NCBI GenBank assembly: GCA_013399875.1
Contig: VXAZ01002106.1
Coordinates: 765,806 to 829,805 of the forward strand
DNA: 64,000 nucleotides
Direction of reading: 5' to 3'
From: Gymnorhina tibicen
Taxonomy: Eukaryota > Chordata > Aves > Passeriformes > Artamidae
The notes below the pieces were generated by a model. It worked only from the letters and a program-made list of their open reading frames with translations. It did no database searches and was not told where the DNA came from. Below, in pieces: positions 45,739-58,330 of this stretch. How positions within the stretch are numbered: position 1 is the first letter of the stretch; each line of letters starts with the position of its first letter. The translations under genes and the position numbers were made by a program.

Positions 45739-47980
45739 CAAAATGGTCTCACTGAGAAATCTTCTGAACACCTTTGTTTCTTTAAGAGCAGTAAGGGGGG
45801 CTCTTCCCCCCCATGCACATTCATTTCGGTTTGACCACTTTACTTGGGCAGGCATGCACTCTCTCTCTGTCCAGGTATGTAGTACCCAGTAACTCTGGGA
45901 CAGTTAGGCTTCTCTCTTGGCAATGATCAATGCATTTCCCAACCCTGCTGGCTTTTCCTAAGGAAAAAAACAAGTTGGATTTTCTTCTGAGGCATAAAAA
46001 AGAGGAGACTGTATCTGAAATAAGGACTCTCTGGTTGCACATGAGCAATGTCATCTGCTTTACCTTACACAAGTTACTGGTCTTTTTTCCATCAAGATCA
46101 CTGGGAACCAGGTTGGTAAGTCCATTTTGGATGGTGAACTACTTTAGGGAGTCTATGAGCAGGTGACTGCTTGTGCTAGTTTAACCTCTTAATGGTGCTT
46201 GCTGTGTATGCAGGGCTTCCTTTTGCCCAGTGATGAGCCTTCAGGATTTCTAGGACATATTTCACACTTCTCTGCGCTGCAACAAATTAAGCTTCTCTCT
46301 CAGGAGGCTGTGCAAGTATCATCTTGTTGTTTGGTATAAAGGGGGAGGGAAGGGCAAAAAGAACGAGAGAACTTCAGTAGAATTGAAGATGGCAAGTATT
46401 ATCCCATACCCTCAGTGCAGTCAGCACCACGATGGGAGGTGGTAGAGTGGTAGCTGGTTTCTCATGAGGGACAAGGGAAGGAGAAGGAGAGGTGCAGGAA
46501 GAGCTGCTGTGGTCAGCACGCTTTTTTTTCAGAGCAATGGGAAGCCCTTCTCCCTTGCCAGGTATTGTTCTCCCTGATTCCCTGCCAGGGCACCAGCCCA
46601 GCAACGCAAGTGAAACAAACCATGGCTCAAACTCACACTTCCAGGCAGGTCAGCAGGTTTGGTGGAAGGCTTTGTTTGCCTGGAGGGGCAGAGAGGGTGT
46701 GTAAGAGCAGTATCCGAGTAAATGTCTGGTGGCTACTTGCCGTAACTTCTGTGTTAGCAGAGAGTAAAGTTTTGGTATGTTGGGCTGATGCTTTTTTTAA
46801 TGTGCAGTTTTCTGTAAAGTCACAAGTGCTGGTGCATTTCCTTTGTGTGTTAAATCTGAATCTTTAAAACTCCTGAATCTTCAAGACTTCTATTTACTTG
46901 TTCTTTATTTTTAAAATTTTGTTTAAGTAGGTGAATTTCAGAGTAGGGGAGAAGAGAATAGTTGAATCAGGAAAGGAAGGACTTCAGTAAATATTACAGT
47001 GATGCGGAATAAAAGAGGAGGAGTTTCCTACCAATAGGAACTGGACAGGGACAAAACTGTGAAGATCAGCCTGGACTGGGAACGCACAGTTAGGTCGAAG
47101 GGATGGGTATCACCACTCACGCTCCTCAAAGGTAAACCCTTTCTTCTCTGCTGTAAATTTCTTTAAAATTGAGCTTCAAGTATATTTTCTATGCAAGTTT
47201 TCCCACTTCGGTTGCCTTTTAGGGAAAAGTATGACTTTGCTTTGTTTTAATTTGAGGGGGGAACAGCTTCTTCCTTTTGAAGCACATGCTATCCGAATCG
47301 CCAGAGGAATTTCGTTTGCCGTGGGGAAACCATGAGAAACAAAGTATCTGGAGAGCTAGAATCGGAGGATGGGCCTGGGTAAGGGTTGCTCCCACAGCTG
47401 TACCAGCAGCAGGACTCTCAGAGTGAGTGCCTGCACCGTGCTAGTGCAAACAGGGCGTGGGGGACCCCTCCTAGGAGCCTGCTGTTAACGAGTGAAGGAG
47501 TAAAACCAAGCAGCCAGTTCACGGAGGTGAAACGGGGGGAATTGCTGATAATACTGGAACTGTCTGAAGGCAAAGATCAACGTAAAACTGCGTGGATGCA
47601 CACGTGCCTCACCTTGCACCAGGTGGTGCAGTTCACTAAACTTGGGCCAGCCGTGACTGGCTGTTATCGTGTGCCTTTGGATGTTTCCTACTAGAGCCTT
47701 GCTGAATTAACAGCTGTCTATGAGAAAGTGTTTTGGATTCACTGGAGAAAAAAAGTGATGGTGCTTGATGTGCATTGCATGTTCTTTCATCCCATCCTCA
47801 TGCTGAGAAGATGTAATGGCCTTTTAAAAATGTTTTGTTAAATGTTTTAAAAATGTTTTTGTAAGCTGGTGGAATTTGTTCTGTTTAAGTTTCTAGTATG
47901 AAATTTTGAGCAGCTTTATGTTACACGCTGATTTTTATTTTATTTGTTTTTAATTTTTGTTTGATTTAAAAAAATAGTGG

Positions 47981-48027
47981 GGACTGTTAGCATCTGATGC
48001 TTGTAGGACTGTTAGCATCTGATGCTT
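47981..48027 (+). repeat. Exact 22-bp direct duplication, 25-bp period
   Basis: The same 22 bases, starting GGACTGTTAGC and ending CTGATGCTT, occur at 47981-48002 and 48006-48027. This is a recent replication-slippage type duplication. Confidence 0.9.
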
Positions 48028-50259
48028 TCAACTTCTCTAGGTGTGCTGTAGTCTTTCTCACTCAAGAAATTTGAGTTCGAACATCAGTAAAAGGAAAACT
48101 ATACATAAGAGTGTGAGTGGTATGTCTAACCATCTCTTTAACATGCATTGCAAGCATCAATAACTGACCTCAGCTTTGTTCTGAGGAATTGAGCATCTGT
48201 ACTGGGAGAAGGGGAATAAGGATGTCTACATGAGGGCACTTGGTGGTTTTGTGTTCTGCAAATTAGTAGCTCAATCCAAAATGTTTGTTTCAAGGCAGGG
48301 ATGTGTTAGTAGAAGTGTATTTTTATTTTTAGCTTATCTTCACGACTAGGCTGTGTAAACGTAAGGTTCTGTGGAGTTAGGCTTTGCTCCTTGGGGGTCA
48401 CATGCACACCTTGCTTTTCCTGCTCAGGGCAGGGCTGGAATCTGAACTAGAGTGTTTTTCTGAACTGGCTCGTTACTAGACATCCTGTGCTTTGGCATGG
48501 CCCTTCAAAGGTTGAAGTTGAGTGTTTTTTATAATGTAGGGAAGATGCCAATTATGTCTATTGGCAAGTGCCTATGAATTGATGTGTAATTCACTTGATA
48601 TTGAGGTGAACCATACTTGGCTCTGATTTCCTGCTTTATGAAATGTGTAGGACTGCTTACTCCCAAAGCGTTGGGATAAAATCCATTGTTATGAAGACCT
48701 CATCTTTTTTATTTTTAGAAGTGTTATCCTATTTGTGGCAGAACGTGGGTTAAAATACAGTCTGGTTATCTTGATTATTGCTTTTTGTTTTGCACAATGT
48801 TGAAACAGGGAGGATAGTAGTAGTGTTTGAAGTGCAGGTACTTTATGATGATGAAGTATGCAGCCTAGGATAAAGTCCTATGTATACCTCTGTGTGCTAC
48901 CCTATTCTCTTATGTTCAGTCATGTGAAATGTCTTGTGCCTCTGCAATTTGTGGGAGCATAAGAGATCCAACCAGTAAATGAGTAGCGTGCTTCAAGGTA
49001 GGTTTTGTTTTGGTAGAATTTCTGATATTGCAGTGTATAAATTCAGTGTTTCATTGGGCCGGACGCATTCATTTCTGGGGTGTTCGTCCACAAACAGGCA
49101 CAGAGCTCAGCTCTGGGTACCTACAGCTGGCTTAGGACTGTGAGCTTAAAAGCTGTCCAGCTCAACGTGCTGTCCTGTCCTACTTTTGCTGTATTTGGAG
49201 AATACCTGGTGTGCAAAGGATCTTTGCAGTAGCCCGGCGTGGGGAGACTGTTCAGGAGCAGTATGGTGGGTAGGAATGCCTGTCATCTAGAGACAGCTGC
49301 TCATCACTAAAGCATTGGTAGTTGGCCTGTACAAACAGCTGGTGGCCCCTGAACGCTGTCTCTGCTGGCCCCGGTGGGAATTGACTCGGGTGTTGTTGCT
49401 CCTGCCTCTTGTTAGCAAAATTTTTCAACATGCTGTGTTTACTAGTGTGATAAGTATTCCTCTTATCCCTCCCTGTAGGTACTGAATAACTGCTTCATAG
49501 AAAATCGTCTGAGTACTGTTCTCAAATGCCAGGTAGTTGCTTGATTAAGGAAACCTGAAATTGCTTTTTCAGACAACTGTGTAAACGACGGTGTTTTTGT
49601 AGAAGTAAATGTTCCGTGAAGGAAAAATACTTGGAAAGCAAATAGATAAAATATACAGGAACCTTGAATGTCAGTGACTAATGAAATGGTATGTTTTGCA
49701 TCTAACTTTCTGTAAGGCACTATCTGTATCTGAGATCTTTAAAAGGGCCAACTACTAAAAGGTATCTGACCTTCCTTGGATAAAATGTGTACTTTAAAAT
49801 CTTGTATAGACTGTGTTTCCTTGCAACCAGAGCTAAATGATACTGGTATATGAAATGAGGGTGGGGAAAAGTCGTTCTGTGAAGTGGCATGTTTTCCATG
49901 CTCTTGAATGGGTTAGTGAGTGGTACTGGATTTTGGATGTGGTTGTGTAGTCTAGTTTGATCTGGACTAGTCATAGTTTCATGGTGTCTAATTACAGAAC
50001 AAGGGTTTTAGTCTTGTTTTGTGATCTGGTTAAGCTGAGAGTAAGATAGGGGGTTTTGCACTGATTATGTTAATATGGTCACTGTCATCTGACTTTAATA
50101 CTTGTAAATACGTCAGAACTGGATGAAATTGTTTAATGTAGCCAGTACGTTGTTTAGACTACACCTAGAATAGTACACGCTGTTTTGAGACTGCTCTCTT
50201 GAAACAACCTCATAAATTAGTCCTCAGAAGTGCCCGTTAAAAATACTGCAGTGAGAACT

Positions 50260-50990
50260 ACAGCAGCGCAAGGGCATCCTCCTCCCGCCGTGTGCTCCAG
50301 GAGGGTCAGAGGGATGAGGCAGCCGAGCCGCTCCCGAGCGGGCTGAGCAGTGGAAAAAGTGCAGCGGGAAGTTAGCTGGTGCTGGCTGGCAGCAGGACGG
50401 GCTGGCGGCTTTTTCCACTCCAGATGTAAATATTCATCACCTCGCACACGGCAGCTCGGGCTGACTCTTCGGAGCGGCGCTGTGCGGGAACATTCCGTGC
50501 GTGGTGCCAGCGCGCAGACACACGGCGGCTGCTCTCGCTCCAGCGCTTCGCCGTGCGGGCAGCGCAGCGCCAGCCTGCCCGGGCAGGGGGAGCGGCTCCG
50601 GCCGCCGGCCGGGCCCTGCCGTCCCTTGACATCCCTCCGAGAGGGCCCCGGCACGGCGCTCGGGGCACGGCGCTCCCGGCCCCGCCGCAGCCCGGTCGCG
50701 GTCCCGCCNNNNNNNNNNNNNNNNNNNNNNNNNNNNNNNNNNNNNNNNNNNNNNNNNNNNNNNNNNNNNNNNNNNNNNNNNNNNNNNNNNNNNNNNNNNN
50801 NNNNNNNNNNNNNNNNNNNNNNNNNNNNNNNNNNNNNNNNNNNNNNNNNNNNNNNNNNNNNNNNNNNNNNNNNNNNNNNNNNNNNNNNNNNNNNNNNNNN
50901 NNNNNNNNNNGGCTGGAGGGCCGGTGGCGCCGGCCCGGACAGGCTTCCCGGGCGTGAAGCAAGTTCCAGCTGTGTGACTCGGAGCGATCG
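50260..50990. promoter_or_regulatory. Intragenic CpG island with a 202-base gap
   Basis: CpG-dense sequence surrounds the gap at 50709-50910. On the + strand no GTAAG or GTGAG donor follows a plausible exon. On the minus strand a TAG/GTGAGC junction lies near 51036. It may be an alternative promoter for ATOSA or for an antisense RNA; the gap prevents a decision. The open frames running through the N are artefacts. Confidence 0.5.
50709..50910. other. Assembly gap of 202 N
   Basis: The run of N lies in the middle of the 50.3-51.0 kb CpG island, as happens with GC-rich avian sequence that sequences poorly. Confidence 0.99.
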
Positions 50991-53900
50991 GCCGTGGTTG
51001 GTGGTGTTTGTCCGTGAAAGGCGATTTGAAGCTCACCTATAGAAAAGTGTACCGAAGTTTGCCTCTCCGGCTGAGTCTGTAAACAGTTCCTTTAGAAACC
51101 CCAACCAGACATTCTTCCTTTCCTTCCGTATGCTGAGCCTATGAAAGGCTGAATTTCTGTGAGTTGGGGTTCTGGGTTGGTTTTTTTTTTCCTTTCTTAA
51201 CCTTCCCTTAAAGGAAAGTAATGGACAGCCTAAAAATTAACTCGGTTAATTCATTAGGTTGTTAGGGCAAGAGTATTAAATGTCCTAGAACAGGAGGGGA
51301 GGATTTTTAAGCCTTAAAAGTGAGACGGGTAGTGAAGTGTCAGATGTGCTAACAGTTGTAGTTAGTGTAGCCATATGTAACTGTTTGACTCTTCATTGTT
51401 GTGAGAAAAAAAACCTCTTCCCCCTCCCAAAAACACCCTGAAGCTTAACTGAGTTTCTTCTGTGCCTTGTTATGTAGGTCAAGTTTCTCTCTCCTCTTTT
51501 TTTTTTTTTCCTCCAGCAGGAGGAAACTATTACAGTATTTTGATTTCTGCTAGAAACAATACATGAAACATTATCAGCCCTTTGCCACTACTTGTTTGTC
51601 TTGGGGCAAATGAAGCTGATGCAAATATGTCAGCTTTGGGGGCAATAAAAATATGTATTTTTAATTAGCATCTTACTGGTTGTTCAGCTATATGGTATAA
51701 AAAGCTAATTAAACAGCATACTGAACTCAATGCAGAACTGAGGATTAGCCATTACTTTTTGTGCAGACTTGTTATCTAAAAATGTGAATGTTGCTCTGAC
51801 CAAGTACTTGCATATATGTGTGTATATTCATCCTGCGTCTAGAGCTTGTTGATACTCCTCTGAACAGTACAAGAGCTCTAGTTTAAGTGAGCTTGCTGAC
51901 ACTGGATGCCCACTTCCTGACACGGGAGGAGGAAAGATGCCACTCGTGTACGCTTGTGTTTTGTGGGGGAATATTGGCTTTGAATCACTGAAGCATCGCT
52001 TTGTAAAGTAGTAAGGAATTTTTGAGAGGGCAAAGTGAAATTTCATAATTGCATATGTTAAATTTTAAATATGTGAGTCTGCCATTTTGCTGTGTGGACG
52101 ATTGCCATAGATCAGGGAAGAGGGAGGCAAACTAGATTCTTGGCTGAAATTCTGTTTAGCCTTTCAGTTTTGACCCTATGTAATGTTTCATTCTTTGGAG
52201 TACCAGAAGACTATTACAGCTTAATAACATGACTTACAGTGTGGAAACTTGTAAATAGCTGAATTGTGCTGTGTGACACAGTTCAATTCTAAAACTATCA
52301 AAAATGTTCTTTTGTTTTATGAATTCAAAATTCCATAGTAGGCTCTGGTGTCCATTTTAAAGTGTGCAGTCTTTCACACAGCTTGAGAGTTGTAATGTCC
52401 TCATTTATCCTCCCAAATAAAATTTAAAAACAATTTTATGGGTCTGGCCACTCGCCCAGAAATTTTTTAAAAGGGAAGCATATATTGTCTCTTTTGTAAC
52501 TTTTTTACTTTTGCAGGTTACTGTTTAACCACTTAAGAGCAGGAGTTGTAGGTGAAGGTTAATAGCATTGGAAAAATGACCTGAGGAGCTTCATGCTGCT
52601 CCACCGTCATCAATTTCATCTCGCAGAGCTCCTTGCATTTCTCAGGAAGAAGTACAGTCTCTGCCTTAGGTCTGCTAGCCTTGTGCCTCTCCCACCTCCC
52701 CACCCTCTTAATAATTTGGACTGCAAATACTGAAACAAACCTACTGAAGCTGGAGGTAGCCTTACTAGCTAGGAGGAGGATTTTGGGTGGTCAAACATGT
52801 TCTGACAAAGTTCCACAAGATAAATTACCCACCACTTAGATGACAATGAATGGTTTGTAACATCAAAGTTTTGGGAGATCAAGTAGCACAAAGAGAAGAC
52901 GAATACAAAAAGAAACTCTAGTAGAAGAGGTCTCATGTTATGCAAATAGTTTGCTCTGGGCTTTTTGTTTTGTCTTTTTCTGTATTTCAGATAAAGGAAT
53001 TCTTAATCGGCATTCCTCACCTGAGGACACTTCCTAACAAGTCCTGTGCTTTTTTTCCTGTGTGCTTTTTTAATTACCCTGATAGCTAGTTCTGTTCTAG
53101 CAGCAGTGCTGCAGAAGTTTTCAGCTTGTAGGTATGATTTCTAACTGACATGATGTAATAAAGTTATAGGAATATCAGCTCCGACTTGACCTGCATACTA
53201 TAATGTTTAATCTCTTGTCCATTAAAATAAAATTATTGAATTCTTGAGTGTTTCTATCTCTTCTCCTTGTGAATGCTCTTTAAAAGCTTTATTATCAGTG
53301 CATTTGCACTCTTGGGTTTGTTTCTCATTTTCTTGTTTTTCAGTTATTTTGGGGGAAAAAAAATTGCAGCTCAGTGGCATTAGCAGGTGCCTTGCACGTA
53401 GGCAGAAAATGTGCTTAACAGGTCTTCCCCATGACTGTATTTATCATGAGCCTAGTTATGCCATCAGTGTTCACATACTTGTTGGAGTTGAACCAAGCCT
53501 CTCGAGTTGATATGGTCTGACAGTCAGAAAGCCCTGGATGTATTTCTCCAAGCCTTCACCTGTGAAGTCCGATATTTGTAATGGAGCATTTTCCTGAACA
53601 CGCTGAAAGGAAAACCTTTTCAGGCACTTCTAGACTGTTCAGTTGCATCACTCTCGCTGGAACCAGAAGTAATGACACTGGGTTCTTGTTCTGGGTCTCC
53701 AAACCATAGCATTGTGTCAGATCCATCCTGGGCATGTGTGCTTGTATCTACCAAATCTCTCATCTTCGTAGTCTGAGAAGGCATCTTAGCCAGTGCTGTC
53801 TCTGAGCCGTGTCCTGGTGTGTGTAACAGGCTGCTGGTCTGCTTGTTAGCATGAGAGACAGACCAGCCTGGAAAATACTGACTTGTTACTGGGACATGTG

Positions 53901-56900
53901 AATTAGTCTTCTGATGCCCTGCAACTCTCTTTCCATATTCCACATAAGTATTTTTCAAATTTTTCTTCCACTTTATAATTTTGGAGGATCTGAGTTTTGG
54001 TGGCTGTACCTGTGAACAGAGTGCTCTTAGCATATGTTAGGGTGCTAAATGACTGAAACAAGGACTTCCTGCTTTCTGCTGAAGGCCTCTTCCTTGCTCT
54101 TAACAGCACAGTTGTTTTTGGTTTTGGGAAGTAGTTTTAGGAACAGTAAAAGAAAGAGACACATTGCTCCCTTTTGTCACTGTACAGCCTCCCACTTTGT
54201 TCTGAGGGTATGATGAGTGAGGAGCAGCAAGACTGGCCTGCTATCCTAGGATGAGATTCAGAAAGAGTCAGCCTTTTTCTTTAGGTCATGCAGATTTAAA
54301 TGAAGGTAGTGGAGTCAAGATAAGGTAAAATGCTTTTAGCTCCAAAATTCTAAGCTTGGAAGTGTGTAACTAAGTTTTTGTTTTCTTCATGTATGCAGCA
54401 AGTAGAGAAGTGTATTTCAGGTTCTCTCAGAGGATAAAAGGCAGTATTTACTTGTTAGCAAGACATAGTTGAATCAATGCTATTCATCCTCTGAAATAAA
54501 ATGACAAAACTTTTCTTTTGCAATATCAAGAAGGTGGGATAAAGAAGATTGAGGGATGCTGTGGAACTTGGGGAAGATAATGTGTAGTGGAGTATACTTA
54601 AATGGGAGGGATATAGCCTGTCTTGGACTTCAGCCATATCATCTACTGTCTGATGAAATTCTTTTCAAATTGATGTCTAACAATAAAGCTGCTGCTTCTA
54701 GAGGTTGGTGTCTGCATAAGTGTTTGCTTTTTGCTTGGTGAGAAAGGAGAATATTGGCCAAGTTGAAGTAATGGTGGTCATCCTACCTGAAAGATAACTG
54801 AGCCTCAGATGAATTTCCACATTAATTAGGAGATTTTCAAAAGGGATGAAGGTGGGGAGACTTAAATAGCAAGCACCAGTGCTAACAAGCAAGACTATTG
54901 TTAAATAGTTAATAACAGATGGCTGAACTTCTGATGCAAATGATGAGACACAACAAGAGGAGTTCTCTGCATCCTGACCCATCCTCACTACTGCCATGGC
55001 AACTAACACTTTTTACTCTCCAGTTTTAGCAAAGTTTGTGAAACTGAAGGTAACTTGTTGGTTTTATGACTTTAAAATAAATTTTAAAAGGCAAAGCAAA
55101 CCAGCTGGAGAAGGAGAAAAAGTAAACTAAGAGAAAGTGGATATGAATTCCTAGAGGCCTTGTGTATTCTAGTTCTTATAACATCTTTCCAAAAGATGTC
55201 TGAAGTACTGTATACTTTAAAATGCCTGGTAGTTAAAACATTAGTTTAAATGCAAGAGTTTATGATCTGAGCAGATCTCTGAATCCTTTTCATTTAACTT
55301 AACATGAAAATTGCCTCGTGCACCTGGAATAGCATTGCGAGGGGGAAAGGGAGCAGGAGGCAGGAAGCTCTGTGCATTTGACCTGGGCATGGTACAGGTG
55401 AGGAGGAGCCCGTAGTCGGTGGGGTGGATGTGACTCCTCGTGTGACTCGGGTGACTCGCACGTGCAGCCGAGCTGCTGGCCTGGGGCCGCGTGAGCAGGG
55501 TGCTGGAAGCACCCCAAGTGCTCTCTTATTTTTATGGCAGCGTTACTCTACGGCTCCTGTACCTGCTGTAGTTAAATTCAAACTAGAAGTGTCAATATCT
55601 CTTTTTAGGGTAGGACATCCAAAGGATTGTTGTTGTAGACTAAACTTCATGGCACTGGAAGTACTGGAGGGTGGGGTTTGATTTGGGAAGTCATGAACAA
55701 GACCTGTGCATATAACTGAATCCAGGTCACTTCCCATAGAGCACAAACAACCTGCTGTAAGCCTGTTTTATCAGCGCTGTTAAGAACTTGTCGTTTCCTC
55801 AGCTGTTGCTGTGTTTGTGAGGAACATCTGTGCTTGTGGGTCTCGCACTACAGCAGTGGCTTCTTTACAGAGTGAAGGGAGTACTTCATGAAGCTGAGTA
55901 CCAAGCCTCTGTGCTCGCAAGCTGTGTTTCCTGACTGTTTTGTGTTGCTGTGTTAGATGGATCAAGGACTTCTTCATCCTGCAGGTGTGTAACTCAGTCA
56001 TAACAGGACTTAAAGAGAAGGGAAGCAAATTCATGAGGTTATTGCCTGGAGATTATTAGTTGTTATCTGTGATACAAATTAAGAGTCACACTTGGGTGTT
56101 GTGTTTTGCTGGGTGTTATACAAGAATGGAACAAAAGACTATCCTCACCTCAGACGTTATGCAGGTATCAAACGCTAAATCAATGGCTTCCAACAGAGGG
56201 CTGTGAGGAAACAAAGGGATAATACTGATGGAGACAGATAAACTGTGCTCCCACAGGCTAGCAAGCCTTTATCACCGTAATGGAGAAGCTGCGAAGCAGA
56301 GTCATTTTAATCAAGAGTGTGGGACAACACAGGGCAGGGGCAGTAAGGACCAGTGATTAAAGTAGTCAGAGGCCAGTTCACTGCAGTAGTGAGTGGGTGA
56401 CAACAGGAACGGTGGTAAGCCATGGAGGATCTTGAAAGCAAAAAAATAAAAAAAAGAGTAATTTTCTTGTTATGAAAGATGATGTTTTAGCAGATAAAAA
56501 ACCTCAGGAAAATATGGTTTCCTGTTAGGCACCGACCAGATGTACCTTGCAAGGCTGGGTGGTGGTGAGGCACAATCTTGTCTGTGCCTTGTTGGCACAA
56601 ATTCCGTGAGAAATCCTGCGGGCGCTGCTGGCTCTTCCCTGGGCAGGCAGATAAGGCGCTGCCCTCTGTAGCTGGGGCTGGTGGCATTCACGTGGGCTGT
56701 GCCCGGCCCAGAGGTCCCCGCCGGCAGGGCGTGCTTCCAGCTTCACCACAGCCTGGGCTGTGAGGAATTTATCTCTGAGGAAAATCTTTGGATTTCAGAC
56801 AAGCATTTTTCCATGCTCAAGAGGAAAACCAACTCACGCTAAAAGCAATTCTCTAAACGCTGTTTCCTAGGGATTCAGCCCAGCAAGAAGGGTGTAGTAA

Positions 56901-57809
56901 ACCCCAGTTTGCATGTTTTTCTGGGCATAAAGAGGGCAGGTTGCTTGTTGTCTGGATTCCCATGCCAGATTCTGATCCTTTCAAGATCAGCCACTAATTC
57001 AGATGGTAAGAATAAAATGTTCTGTGCTAAAAATCTCTCAGATGTGTTTTTTATTAGTTCTTGAAGATAAGTGATTGCAAAAAACCAGCTGTTTACAGTA
57101 ATGGGCAATGTAATCAGATATTTCTAAATGGAAACTTAGAGTCTTTTTGACTTACTCTTCTGTGCTTGCTATTTCGTTATCTCTTAGAAAAAATCCTCTT
57201 CCTCCAACAAAATTATGCATTGTTGTCCCCGATAATAACAAAATTTATTTTCTTTATTGATTTCTAGTAAAAAATCTCTGTATAATGTTTTTGCTAATGG
57301 GAGGGTTGACAAAATAAGTTATGGGTATCAGGCACTTGGATTCTGGAATGTTTGTGAAGAGCTTTTGGTTTTTTTTACCTGATGCTTAACTTGAGCATTC
57401 ACAATAATTTATTAGATCTATTAAACCTGACAAGTGGGCAAATCCTTATTGTTGCCTGAACTGTGTTAGCAGCTGAAGTGTAGCTTTTGGCATATCTGAG
57501 CTGAATTCATCTTGGAGCAATTTTCCCTGAAAGAGAGTAATTTTGATATTTTCTGATTGAAGTTGCATTGGGTATTTACTTTGGGCATTAATACTTTCTC
57601 TGCTGATCCAAAACTCAGCTTTTTGGATTTTTTCCCCCTGCTGTTTACTTTTAATTAAATACATATTTGCAAATTATTAAGGAGGAACTAAAGTTAGGTT
57701 TTATGTGTTTGTCTGTCTTTGCTCACGTCGATTGGTTCTGCCCAGATGAAAAGAGGCTGTGGAGGGCCTTGAGCTCTGACTGGAGAAAAGCTGTTATTCT
57801 TGGTGTGCC

Positions 57810-58330
57810 GCTCGTGCTCGCTATTTTTAGTGCTTTGTTTTGCTCTCCCTAATAACGCGCGGCTCGGACCCGTCCCTGCTCCGTGCGCCCGGCGTTATCT
57901 GGAGGAGCAGGATGCTGCTGCTGCTGGTGAGATTGGGCCGGGAGCGCGGGGCGAGCGCCGTGCCCGCCTTCCCGGGAAGGGCCGTTCCAGGAACGCGCAG
58001 GACGGGGCGGGTGCTGCGGAACACGCGTGCGGCCAATGCACCGGAGCGCGGGGTGAGGCGAGGTCAGCGGCGAGCAGGGACTTTGCGTGCTGTCCTCGCC
58101 AGCCGTGAGCCGGCTCTGCCCCTCGGAGGGAGCAGTGCTCGGACAGACCCGCGATGAGCGCACCGCTGCTGTTCCCGCTGCTGTTCCCGCTGCTGTTCCC
58201 GCTGCTGTTCCCGCTGCTGTTCCCGCTGCTGTTCCCGCTGCTCCAGGGGCGGTAATTCCGGCGCTCCGTGCGGGTGCCTCGCGTCTCGGGCTGTCGTGAG
58301 CTCGCCTTGTTCTGCCGGGTGCCCGCGTGG
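57810..58330 (+). promoter_or_regulatory. Intragenic CpG island with MEF2 site, candidate alternative promoter
   Basis: A perfect MEF2 consensus CTATTTTTAG at 57821-57830 stands at the upstream edge of a sharp CpG island. About 80 bases later comes ATG CTG CTG CTG CTG followed by GTGAGA, a good splice donor, near 57911-57926. This layout (AT-rich activator box, short GC-rich exon, donor) resembles a tissue-restricted first exon. The putative exon ends in phase 0, whereas the ATOSA first coding exon ends in phase 1, so the ATG could not serve as a direct in-frame substitute. The exon would more likely be untranslated or belong to another transcript. Confidence 0.4.
58163..58244. repeat. 12-bp minisatellite CCGCTGCTGTTC, nearly seven copies
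   Basis: Six identical CCGCTGCTGTTC units and one partial unit lie at the 3' side of the CpG island. The Ala-Ala-Val-Pro and Gly-Thr-Ala-Ala repeats predicted in the two strands are artefacts of this array. Confidence 0.95.

Noticed and set aside
50350..51042. Open frames of 130-230 residues across the 50.7 kb gap
   Set aside because: They are mostly N plus CpG-island sequence, with no similarity and no splice sites in frame.
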